This document shows positions 1 to 5,208 of a stretch of 7,365 nucleotides of DNA, in pieces (position 1 is the stretch's first letter; the number at the start of each line of letters is the position of its first letter). A program made the translations under genes and the position numbers. The notes beneath the pieces were generated by a model that made no database searches, was not told the DNA's origin, and worked only from the letters and a program-made list of their open reading frames with translations. The DNA is taken from contig JANXSI010000557.1 of NCBI GenBank assembly GCA_025352765.1, positions 1 through 7,365 of the forward strand. The letters are read 5' to 3'. The DNA is from Devosia sp. (GTDB taxonomy: Bacteria; Pseudomonadota; Alphaproteobacteria; Rhizobiales; Devosiaceae).

Positions 1-629
1 TTGAGATAATTGTCGACCTCGGCGATCCAGGCCGGGAAGGCCGTTGCCATGCCGCAATCGGTGATCACCGCGGCATTGAGCGGAATCGACCGCCCATTGG
101 CGGTCACCGCCTCGATCGAGAGTGGCGACTGGATGCCGCACTGGCCCTCGTGGATGGGCGGCAAGGATTTTCCGGTCACGTCGCCGTTCATGACGGCCGG
201 GCAGGCGATCTGATAGTCGCGCGGCGGCGGCGGGGGCGGTGCCGGCTCGGCGGACGCGCTCGCGGGTTCTGCCGAACTCGACGGCTCGGTAGAGTTGGAA
301 ACGCTTGAACTGGGCTCTACCGACGAACTCTCCGACGAGGCCGGTTCGGACGACGCGGCGCTGGCGTCTGGGCGGTCGCGCGGCAGAGGCGCGGCGTCGC
401 TTGCCGGTTCCGGGGCACTCGGCTCCGACGCGCTGGCCGACGGAGCGGGCGCCGGCTCGGGGGCGCTCGAACTGGCATCGAGCTCGCTCGGTCGATCATG
501 CGGCAGTGGCACCGACGACGACGCCGCGGCAACGCTCACGGCGGGTGGCGTGTGGGCGTGCGGGGCGGTCGCGGGCGCGTGGCTCGGGCCGGAAATGGCG
601 ATCATCAGGGCGGCGAGGAACTGTTGCAT
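1..629 (-). CDS. Extensin family protein, N-terminal part (partial, runs off left edge)
   Basis: Reading leftward from an ATG at 629, the frame stays open for 209 residues to the window edge. Residues 1-18 form a short hydrophobic segment that could be a signal peptide, although it lacks the usual positive N-terminal residues. Residues about 30-136 are low complexity, rich in Ala, Ser, Pro and Glu, with two copies of a PLPxDRP motif (41-47 and 81-87), repeated SxEP units, and a run of six Pro at 131-136. The conserved part then begins: C143, C164 (QCGI) and C192 (DCGMA), with a PAWIAEV segment at 199-205. This Cys pattern and the Pro-rich linker match the extensin-like C-terminal domain family (Extensin-like_C) of alphaproteobacteria, whose biochemical role is poorly defined; an envelope location is inferred. 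ATG 629 is the only ATG between the upstream in-frame stop (720-722) and M9 (605), and has no clear Shine-Dalgarno site. Most of the conserved domain lies outside the window. Confidence 0.8.
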   Translation of the reverse strand, partial: MQQFLAALMIAISGPSHAPATAPHAHTPPAVSVAAASSSVPLPHDRPSELDASSSAPEPAPAPSASASEPSAPEPASDAAPLPRDRPDASAASSEPASSESSSVEPSSSVSNSTEPSSSAEPASASAEPAPPPPPPRDYQIACPAVMNGDVTGKSLPPIHEGQCGIQSPLSIEAVTANGRSIPLNAAVITDCGMATAFPAWIAEVDNYL

Positions 630-761
630 GAAGGCGCAACGCCGGCCGCGCGGCCGAGGTTGCCTCGCGCGCCACGCCGAAGTGATCGGCGGGTGCTTTG
701 CCGGGCGCCGAAGGCACTGCTATTGAGCGTCAAACGCCCGCAAACCGGGTTGGAGGACCAG
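630..761. promoter_or_regulatory. Divergent intergenic region between extensin-family gene and sugar dehydrogenase gene
   Basis: This 132-bp gap must hold the promoters of both divergent genes. On the plus strand a weak sigma-70-like pair can be drawn, TTGCCG (698-703) and TATTGA (721-726), 17 bp apart; neither hexamer fits well. GTGCTTT (693-699) can pair with AAGGCAC (711-717), with one G-U pair, around a GC-rich loop. A good ribosome-binding site for the rightward gene, GGAGGA at 752-757, sits 4 nt before its ATG. I see no comparable site for the leftward gene. Confidence 0.35.
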
Positions 762-1997
762 ATGCGACACGCCGTTCCGAAACTGCTGGGCCTCGCCCTG
801 CTGCTCACCTCCGCTCCGGTCGCCGCCGCGCCGCCCGGCCATGATCAGGCACCGGGCCAGAGCTTTCACATCACCGCCGACAGCCTGCCGGGGCCGGGGG
901 CCACGGCCTCGGCGAGCGCGCCGCCGAGCGCCATCAAGCGGGGCGAGAATGTGCCGGTGGTGCCCGCCGGCTTTACCGCGACGCTGGTCGTCGAGGGGCT
1001 CGAAAATCCGCGCCGGCTGCTGAGCCGCGAGGACGGCCCGCTGTTCTTCGTGCAGCAGAGCCTGGGGCGGATCCTCAAGCTCAACGATCTCGACGGCGAC
1101 GGCAGCGCCGACCAGGGCGGCCTCGTGATGGAGGGGGCGCTTAATCCCTTCGGCATCGCCACCGTGCCGGTCGGCGCGTTCAAGGGCGATCTGCTGGTCG
1201 CCGACCAGGACGCGGTCTACCGGCTGCCGCTGGTCTCGCCCGGCCTCGCCTTCAAGCAGGTAACGCCCGATGGCTCGTTCGGCGAGCCCAAGGGCCACAT
1301 CACGCGCTCGCTGGCGGTCGACCCCACAAGCGGCGAGATCTATGTCGGCGTCGGCTCGATGAGCAATGTCGGCGAGGAAGATCCGGTCAAGGCGACGATC
1401 CAGCGCTATGCACCCGACGGCACCGGCCAGACCACCTTCGCCATCGGCATGCGCAACGTCACGGCGATGGCGTTCGAACCGACCAGCCACGCGCTCTATG
1501 CCGTCACGATGGAGCGCGACGGCATGGGCGACGAACTGGTGCCGGACTATCTGGCCCGCGTGAACGAAGGCGACAATTTCGGCTGGCCCTACCAGTACAC
1601 CGGCGGCTTCGTGCAGCCGGAGTTTTCGGGCCGCGGCATGAAGCTTGCGGCGGCGAAGCTGCCCGACGTGCTGTTCGAGGCGCACTCGGCGCCGCTCGAT
1701 GTGGCGTTCATTCCCGACAGCTGGCCCGCCGCGTGGCGCGGCGACGCGCTGGTGGCGCTGCATGGCTCGTGGAACGCCGGGGCGCCGCGCGGCTACAAGG
1801 TGGTGCGGGTGCCCTTCACCGACGGCAAGCCTGACGGCACCTACGAGAACTTCATGACCGGCTTCTGGGTGTCGGGCGACTCTCCCGCCGAAGTCTGGGG
1901 TCGCCCCGCGGCGCTGACCTTCGACAAGGCCGGCAATCTGTTCGTCGCCGACGACCTCGGCAACACCATCTGGCGAGTCACGCCGCCCAAGGGGTGA
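762..1997 (+). CDS. PQQ-dependent sugar dehydrogenase (glucose/sorbosone dehydrogenase family), secreted
   Basis: This is a 411-residue protein. Residues 1-23 look like a Sec signal peptide (Arg/His/Lys start, LLGLALLL core, APVAAA end), so the enzyme should act in the periplasm. A Pro/Ala/Ser linker (44-57) precedes a six-bladed beta-propeller of the glucose/sorbosone dehydrogenase family. Family landmarks are an Asp-rich calcium-type loop DLDGDGSAD (109-117), GHITRSLAV (178-186) with H179 at the likely catalytic histidine, a GVGSMSN turn (196-202), GMRN (229-232), GDELVPDYLARV ending at 268 followed by NFGWP (272-276), HSAPLDV (308-314), HGSWN (334-338) and the last blade GRPAALTF...VADD. 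Relatives oxidise aldoses or sorbosone with PQQ and pass electrons to the respiratory chain; the substrate here cannot be told. No heme-binding CxxCH is present and no PQQ-synthesis gene is in view. The start at 762 is preferred over in-frame upstream starts because it follows GGAGGA and begins the signal peptide. Confidence 0.88.
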   Translation: MRHAVPKLLGLALLLTSAPVAAAPPGHDQAPGQSFHITADSLPGPGATASASAPPSAIKRGENVPVVPAGFTATLVVEGLENPRRLLSREDGPLFFVQQSLGRILKLNDLDGDGSADQGGLVMEGALNPFGIATVPVGAFKGDLLVADQDAVYRLPLVSPGLAFKQVTPDGSFGEPKGHITRSLAVDPTSGEIYVGVGSMSNVGEEDPVKATIQRYAPDGTGQTTFAIGMRNVTAMAFEPTSHALYAVTMERDGMGDELVPDYLARVNEGDNFGWPYQYTGGFVQPEFSGRGMKLAAAKLPDVLFEAHSAPLDVAFIPDSWPAAWRGDALVALHGSWNAGAPRGYKVVRVPFTDGKPDGTYENFMTGFWVSGDSPAEVWGRPAALTFDKAGNLFVADDLGNTIWRVTPPKG

Positions 1998-2000
1998 CGA

Positions 2001-2029
2001 TTGAGGTTGTAGCTCATCTGAGCTACACT
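2001..2029 (+). promoter_or_regulatory. Predicted sigma-70 promoter of the toxin-antitoxin operon
   Basis: A -35-like TTGAGG (2001-2006) and a -10-like TACACT (2024-2029) are separated by 17 bp. Each matches the consensus at four of six positions. The -35 begins 4 nt after the stop codon of the sugar dehydrogenase gene, so the operon appears to have its own promoter. The predicted transcript starts shortly before the Shine-Dalgarno site AAGGAG (2036-2041), giving a very short leader. Confidence 0.5.
2008..2027. promoter_or_regulatory. Palindromic operator of the DinJ/YafQ operon
   Basis: TGTAGCTCA and TGAGCTACA form perfect 9-bp arms around a 2-nt TC centre. The palindrome fills the spacer of the predicted promoter and overlaps its -10 element. 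This is where a RelB/DinJ-type ribbon-helix-helix antitoxin, alone or with its toxin, would bind to repress its own operon. The position and symmetry are seen directly; the binding protein is inferred. Confidence 0.7.
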
Positions 2030-2047
2030 TTGACCAAGGAGACGTTG

Positions 2048-2485
2048 ATGGCTCAGACTGCTTTTGTGCGCGCACGCATTGACCAGACCTTGAAGGACGA
2101 CGCGGCTGCCGTGCTCGAGCAGATGGGTTTGACCGTGTCCGATCTCGTGCGGATTACCCTGACCCGGGTCGCGCGCGACGGCGCCGTGCCGTTCGACCTC
2201 AAGGTTCCCAACGCCGAGACAGCCGCGGCCATGCGCGAGGCGAGACAGCTTGCCAAGGCCGCCAACACCCGCTTCGCAACAGCCGAGGAAGTGTTCGATG
2301 CCCTCGACCGGAAAGTCGTCGACACGGAAGCGAGCAAAGCTGCCGCTGGAATTCAGCTTCGCGCGCGCCTTTCGAAAGGACTGGGATCGATTGAACCAGA
2401 CGGGTCGGTTCGACATGGTGCGATTGAAGGAGGCGATGCTCCTGCTGATCGCCAACGACGGCCCGCTGGGCGCCGAGTGGCTTGA
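2048..2485 (+). CDS. dinJ: RelB/DinJ-family antitoxin with an unusual C-terminal extension
   Basis: This is the antitoxin of a type II toxin-antitoxin pair. Residues 1 to about 40 fit the ribbon-helix-helix DNA-binding fold of the RelB/DinJ family (strand FVRARID, then helices KDDAAAVLEQMG and TVSDLVRITLTRVA). The following PFDLKVPNAET segment and the FATAEEVFDAL helix (to about residue 86) match the toxin-wrapping part of DinJ proteins. Family members usually stop at roughly 85-100 residues, near the toxin start. Here the frame runs on to 145 residues, and its last 62 or so codons lie within the toxin gene in another frame; that tail (RRPAGRRVA end) looks like an out-of-frame shadow. Either the protein really has this tail or the normal stop was lost by mutation or sequencing error. 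ATG 2048 follows AAGGAG with a 6-nt gap. A GTG at 1994 would extend the protein by 18 residues but lies upstream of the promoter and operator. Confidence 0.82.
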   Translation: MAQTAFVRARIDQTLKDDAAAVLEQMGLTVSDLVRITLTRVARDGAVPFDLKVPNAETAAAMREARQLAKAANTRFATAEEVFDALDRKVVDTEASKAAAGIQLRARLSKGLGSIEPDGSVRHGAIEGGDAPADRQRRPAGRRVA

Positions 2486-2618
2486 TCACGCCCTCAAAGG
2501 TGAATGGGCAGATCATCGTGAATGCCACGTCGGCGGCGACTTCCTGCCGATCTATCGACTGGACCAGACCGCTCTAATCTTCGTCCGCGCTGGGACGCAC
2601 GGCGAGCTCTTCGAATAA
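2298..2618 (+). CDS. yafQ: YafQ-family mRNA interferase toxin
   Basis: The 106-residue protein matches the RelE-superfamily YafQ toxins, which cleave mRNA on the ribosome. After a basic N-terminus, FARAFRKDWDRL (21-32) is the family's first helix. The active-site positions known from E. coli YafQ all appear conserved: H64 (DHALKGEW), H77 (RECH), D81 (GGDF), H101 (GTHGELF) and F105, so the toxin looks intact. The ATG at 2298 is chosen because GAGGAA lies at 2285-2290 with a 7-nt gap and because MPSTGKS...LPLEFSFARAF resembles the usual YafQ start. An in-frame ATG at 2250 would add 16 residues. The gene starts inside the antitoxin frame, so translational coupling with the antitoxin is likely. 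It should be controlled through the palindrome at 2008-2027. Confidence 0.88.
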   Translation: MPSTGKSSTRKRAKLPLEFSFARAFRKDWDRLNQTGRFDMVRLKEAMLLLIANDGPLGAEWLDHALKGEWADHRECHVGGDFLPIYRLDQTALIFVRAGTHGELFE

Positions 2619-2744
2619 TCTTCGGACGCCCCGCGGCTCAATCGGCGGCTGTCTGCCTTGTTGCGACAGCATCGCGTCCTTACCTCTGTGGATGACATCG
2701 TGTAGCATCGGACGGGGGTGCCCGACCGAAGCGGAGGAACGCTC
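2619..2744 (+). promoter_or_regulatory. Intergenic region upstream of the HtrA-like gene
   Basis: These 126 bp separate the toxin stop from the next start. A possible dyad, GCTGTC (2648-2653) with GACAGC (2665-2670), has an 11-nt loop and no T-run, so it is not a convincing terminator. A weak promoter can be drawn as TTACCT (2680-2685) and TAGCAT (2703-2708), 17 bp apart. The clear element is the Shine-Dalgarno GGAGGA at 2733-2738, 6 nt before the ATG at 2745. Confidence 0.3.
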
Positions 2745-3650
2745 ATGGATACCCAGTTGATTCAGCAGTCGATCGTTGCGGTGCGGGCGCATATTCCCGA
2801 GGATGCGTTCACCGCCAATTCGCTGGGGACCATCCGCGAAGGCAGTGGCGTCGTGATCCGCGACAGCGGTCTGGTGCTGACCATCGGCTACCTCATCACC
2901 GAAGCCGAAGAGGTCTGGCTCACCACCCATGACGGGCGGGTGCTGGCCGGGCATGCGCTGGCCTACGACCAGGAAACCGGCTTCGGCCTCGTGCAATCGC
3001 TCGGGCCGCTTGGCCTGCCGGCGCTCGAACTGGGCGAGTCGGCGGGGGCGCGGCTCGGCGACGAGGTGGTGTTCGCCGACGGCACCGGACGGGTCATCGA
3101 CGCCAAGATCGTCGCCAAGCAGGAATTTGCCGGCTACTGGGAATATCTGCTCGACGAGGCGATCTTCATTGCGCCGGCCCATCCGTCGTGGGGCGGCGCG
3201 GCGCTGGTCGACGACGACGGCAAGCTTTTGGGCGTCGGCTCGCTGCGGCTGCAACTGGTGCAGAACGGCAAGGTCACCGACATCAACATGATCGTGCCGA
3301 TCGACCTGCTGCGGCCCATTCTCGACGATCTGCTGACGCTGGGGCAGGCCAACCGCCCGCCGCGGCCCTGGCTCGGGGTGTTTCCGGCCGAGAGCAATGG
3401 CGAGGTGACGGTGATGAGCGTTGCCGAGGCCGGTCCCGCCGCCAAGGCCGGCCTGCGCCCGGGCGACGTGATTTCCGATATCCGCGACGGCGAAGTCGGC
3501 AGTCTCGCCGATTTCTACCGCAAGGTGTGGGACAGCGGCCCGGCGGGGTCCGAAGTCACCATGCGCATTGTCCGCGATGGCCGCGAGAACTGGCTGCGGG
3601 TCAAATCCGCCGACCGCAACAGCTTCCTCAAGAAGCCGCATCTGCAATAG
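2745..3650 (+). CDS. HtrA/S1C-like trypsin-fold protein with PDZ domain, catalytic triad lost
   Basis: This 301-residue protein has the layout of an HtrA/DegP protease: a trypsin-like double barrel (about 1-195) followed by one PDZ domain (about 206-290; PWLGVF start and GPAAKAGLRPGDVI signature at 230-243). The triad is absent. Where DegP has the His of TNNHVV, this protein reads TIGYLI (46-51, Tyr49). Where the Asp of DIALI should be, it reads GFGLV (79-83). Where the Ser of GNSGG should be, it reads PSWGG (147-151, Trp149). It is therefore probably a non-proteolytic scaffold or binding protein. The surrounding structural residues (GSGVVI, LDEAIF, LLGVGSL) are kept, so it does not look like a decaying gene. 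I recall similar triad-less proteins in Hyphomicrobiales, usually annotated as S1C serine protease. There is no signal peptide or membrane segment, suggesting a cytoplasmic location. The start at 2745 follows GGAGGA with a 6-nt gap. Partner and function are unknown. Confidence 0.82.
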   Translation: MDTQLIQQSIVAVRAHIPEDAFTANSLGTIREGSGVVIRDSGLVLTIGYLITEAEEVWLTTHDGRVLAGHALAYDQETGFGLVQSLGPLGLPALELGESAGARLGDEVVFADGTGRVIDAKIVAKQEFAGYWEYLLDEAIFIAPAHPSWGGAALVDDDGKLLGVGSLRLQLVQNGKVTDINMIVPIDLLRPILDDLLTLGQANRPPRPWLGVFPAESNGEVTVMSVAEAGPAAKAGLRPGDVISDIRDGEVGSLADFYRKVWDSGPAGSEVTMRIVRDGRENWLRVKSADRNSFLKKPHLQ

Positions 3651-3653
3651 GCC

Positions 3654-3668
3654 CCGCGGCGGCCGCGG
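3654..3668. other. GC-rich dyad just after the HtrA-like gene
   Basis: CCGCGG-CGG-CCGCGG forms a 6-bp stem with a 3-nt loop, starting 4 nt after the stop codon. A weaker GGGG-TGG-CCCC dyad follows at 3675-3685. No T-run follows directly, so this is at best a weak or factor-assisted terminator, or a 3'-end stabilising hairpin. Confidence 0.35.
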
Positions 3669-3778
3669 CTCCCTGGGGTGGCCCCCTGGATAAAATAATG
3701 CTGCGGCGGAACATATGATCTTGCGCAGATCGTACATTGTCGTACGGTTCTCCCGCCGGGGGGCACCGAAACGTCTAT

Positions 3779-3802
3779 CGAACGATTCGTTCGTCTATTT
3801 TT
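3779..3802 (+). terminator. Terminator-like hairpin with T-run upstream of the DUF6894 gene
   Basis: CGAACG (3779-3784) and CGTTCG (3788-3793) form a 6-bp stem around an ATT loop. The T-rich stretch TCTATTTTT follows at 3794-3802 and ends in five T. This fits a short Rho-independent terminator on the plus strand. It could end the HtrA-like transcript, end a short RNA made from the island before it, or act as an attenuator for the small gene that starts 62 nt downstream. The stem is short and only half GC, so termination strength is uncertain. Confidence 0.4.
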
Positions 3803-3864
3803 GAATGCGGAAATCAATATGGCCGACTCCCGTGCGCGGCCAAATGGGACATTTGGAAGTGGGG

Positions 3865-4098
3865 ATGCCTCGTTATTTTCTTCACGTGCATAACGGCGGG
3901 CGGGTGTTTCCCGATCCCGACGGGATGGACCACGCCGACCTGAGCAGCGCGCGGGGCTACGCCTTGCACGTCATCGACGAGTTCATCGCAGAAGGGTTGC
4001 TTGACGGGCCGATCAGCGGGCATTTTCTCGAACTGTGCGACGCAGACCACACGACCATCGAAGTGTTCGCCTTTGCCGGTTCGTTCCGGCCACACTGA
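3865..4098 (+). CDS. Small DUF6894-type protein
   Basis: A 77-residue protein starting MPRYFLHVHNGG, followed by PDPDGMDHADLSSARGYAL. The pattern MPRYFxHVxxG, then PDxxG, then a DL-x-x-AR helix, matches the small DUF6894 family common in Hyphomicrobiales. The function of that family is not known to me. The protein is acidic, soluble and has no signal peptide or membrane helix. The ATG at 3865 is preferred because GGAAG (3855-3859) lies 5 nt upstream and the family begins with MPRYF; an in-frame start at 3805 would add 20 unrelated residues. Its upstream region is AT-rich and contains several dyads, so regulated expression is plausible. It converges on the LysR gene with a 39-bp gap. Confidence 0.72.
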   Translation: MPRYFLHVHNGGRVFPDPDGMDHADLSSARGYALHVIDEFIAEGLLDGPISGHFLELCDADHTTIEVFAFAGSFRPH

Positions 4099-4137
4099 TC
4101 TGCGGGGTCGAAAGGGCGATGTCAGTGGAATGCCGGT

Positions 4138-5046
4138 CTAGCCGGCGGCGAGATCGGGGATACGTCCCAGCTCGTCGGCCATGATGTCGTAAACCACGCG
4201 CACCCGCCGGCTGGTGTTGAGTTCACGATGCGCCACCAGCCAGATCGGGAACGACAGCGGCGGGTGGTCGGGCAGGACGCGCACGACCAACGGCTCGGCA
4301 TCGCCGATGGTGCCGTCGAGGACGCCGATCCCGAGGCCCCGCTTGACCAGCTCCCACATCACCAGAAAGTCCTCGGTGACGATGGGGAAGTTAGCCTCGG
4401 TGAGGTTCAGCCCCCAGGCGTTGAGACCCTTGAGGAACATGCCGGAGCCGTCGATGCTGATGAAATGGGCCCGCGCGAGGTCGTGCGGCAGCAGCGGGTT
4501 GCCGATCGAGGCCAGATAGCCGGGCGTCGCAAACAGCCGGGCCGGCACGTCGCGCAGCTTGCGGGCGATCAGGTCGGGCTCCTTGGGCGGAAAGTTGCGC
4601 ACCGCGATATCGGCCTCGCGCCGGCGCAGGTCGCTCGCCTGGTTGGAGGCGACGATCTCGACCTGGATGCCGGGGTGCTCGCGCCGCAGCCGCGCCAGCA
4701 CCGGGGGCAGAAGGAATGCCGCATGCACGGCGCTCGCGGCAATCAGCACGTCGCCCTCGAGGGTCTGCGATTGCCCGGCGGCGCTCAGCGAGACGCGGCT
4801 CGCCGCCTCGCCCATGGCGCGCACATGCGCGAGCAGTTCGTGGCCGCTGGGGGTGAGGATCAGGCCGCGTCCGGCCCGTTCGAACAGGATCAGTCCGAGC
4901 TCTTCCTCGAGGGCATCGACCTGCCGGCCGAGCGTCGGCTGGGCCATGCCGAGGGCCCGCGCCGCGGCCGAGAGCGAACCCTCCTCGGCGGTGACCAGAA
5001 AGGCGCGCGCCCGGTTCCAGTCAAATTTCACTGAGCGCCAATCCAT
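4138..5046 (-). CDS. LysR-family transcriptional regulator
   Basis: A 302-residue protein of usual LysR length. The N-terminus holds the winged helix-turn-helix: FDWNRARAFLVTAEEGSLSAAARALG then QPTLGRQVDALEEELGLILFER and LTPSGHELL (about residues 8-70). The effector-binding domain (about 95-295) has typical LysR substrate-domain features such as GDVLIAAS, FLLPPVLARLRREHPGIQVEI, a DIAVR motif and the late GLGIGVLDG segment. It lies divergent from a medium-chain oxidoreductase gene with a 162-bp gap, the classic arrangement in which a LysR protein controls its neighbour and itself; this is inferred. The inducer is unknown. The start is uncertain: ATG 5046 is chosen for family length, but ATG 5058 and GTG 5118 are in frame and none has a good Shine-Dalgarno site. 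Confidence 0.88.
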   Translation of the reverse strand: MDWRSVKFDWNRARAFLVTAEEGSLSAAARALGMAQPTLGRQVDALEEELGLILFERAGRGLILTPSGHELLAHVRAMGEAASRVSLSAAGQSQTLEGDVLIAASAVHAAFLLPPVLARLRREHPGIQVEIVASNQASDLRRREADIAVRNFPPKEPDLIARKLRDVPARLFATPGYLASIGNPLLPHDLARAHFISIDGSGMFLKGLNAWGLNLTEANFPIVTEDFLVMWELVKRGLGIGVLDGTIGDAEPLVVRVLPDHPPLSFPIWLVAHRELNTSRRVRVVYDIMADELGRIPDLAAG

Positions 5047-5208
5047 ACAGAAATGCATATCAGAAGGACCGATTTGGTCAATTTCGTTCGCTGTCGGGGG
5101 CGAGTAGATCTTCCCCACGCAACGGCAGACGCCGTCAGGTCCACCCCATCAACCAGGCGCACCGCCGGCCTTGCCGGCCATCGCGCCCCCATGTCCGGAG
5201 AGTTTTCA
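5047..5208. promoter_or_regulatory. Shared control region between LysR and oxidoreductase genes
   Basis: This 162-bp divergent gap probably carries both promoters and the LysR binding sites. Leftward, TTGACC (5081-5076) could serve as a -35 for the LysR gene with a poor -10 TATGCA (5059-5054) after 16 bp; that would place transcript initiation close to the chosen ATG. A short dyad, GACC-N5-GGTC (5067-5079), overlaps this -35. Rightward I find no strong promoter. GGAGAG (5197-5202), 6 nt before the ATG at 5209, is a plausible ribosome-binding site for the oxidoreductase gene. Confidence 0.4.
5157..5186 (+). other. Predicted stem-loop in the oxidoreductase leader
   Basis: GCCGGC-CTT-GCCGGC (5164-5178) gives a 6-bp stem with a 3-nt loop. 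Flanking GCGC (5157-5160) and GCGC (5183-5186) can extend it past an internal loop. The structure ends 10 nt before the GGAGAG ribosome-binding site, so it could influence translation. It may also be chance in GC-rich DNA. Confidence 0.25.

Noticed and set aside
295..726. 143-codon plus-strand frame opposite the extensin-family gene
   Set aside because: Its Gly/Ala/Ser-rich translation is the reverse image of the low-complexity spacer, and no ribosome-binding site is seen.
1994..2047. Upstream GTG start for the antitoxin, overlapping the dehydrogenase stop
   Set aside because: It would place the promoter and operator inside the coding region and adds 18 residues foreign to the family. ATG 2048 has a good Shine-Dalgarno site.
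720..2075. 451-codon open frame on the minus strand across the sugar dehydrogenase gene
   Set aside because: It is antisense to a well-supported gene. Its translation is rich in Arg, His and Ala without domain motifs, the usual result of GC-rich third positions read on the other strand.
2001..2618. Toxin-antitoxin pair as part of a mobile element
   Set aside because: No integrase, transposase, inverted terminal repeats or target duplications are visible around it, and its codon use resembles its neighbours.
3708..3734. EcfG-type general stress promoter (GGAAC at 3708-3712)
   Set aside because: The only -10-like partner is CGTA after 18 bp, one base too far and not the expected CGTT. A second candidate, GAAAC with CGTT at 3788-3791, has a mismatched -35 and a spacing of 15.
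2574..3737. 387-codon open frame on the minus strand across the HtrA-like gene
   Set aside because: No recognisable motif, and it lies fully opposite a gene with clear trypsin-fold and PDZ signatures. High GC explains the lack of stops.
3737..3943. 68-codon plus-strand frame in the AT-rich island
   Set aside because: It overlaps the DUF6894 gene in another frame, lacks a ribosome-binding site and shows no domain.
4228..5034. 268-codon open frame on the plus strand across the LysR gene
   Set aside because: It is antisense to a clear LysR regulator and its composition is that of a GC-rich shadow.
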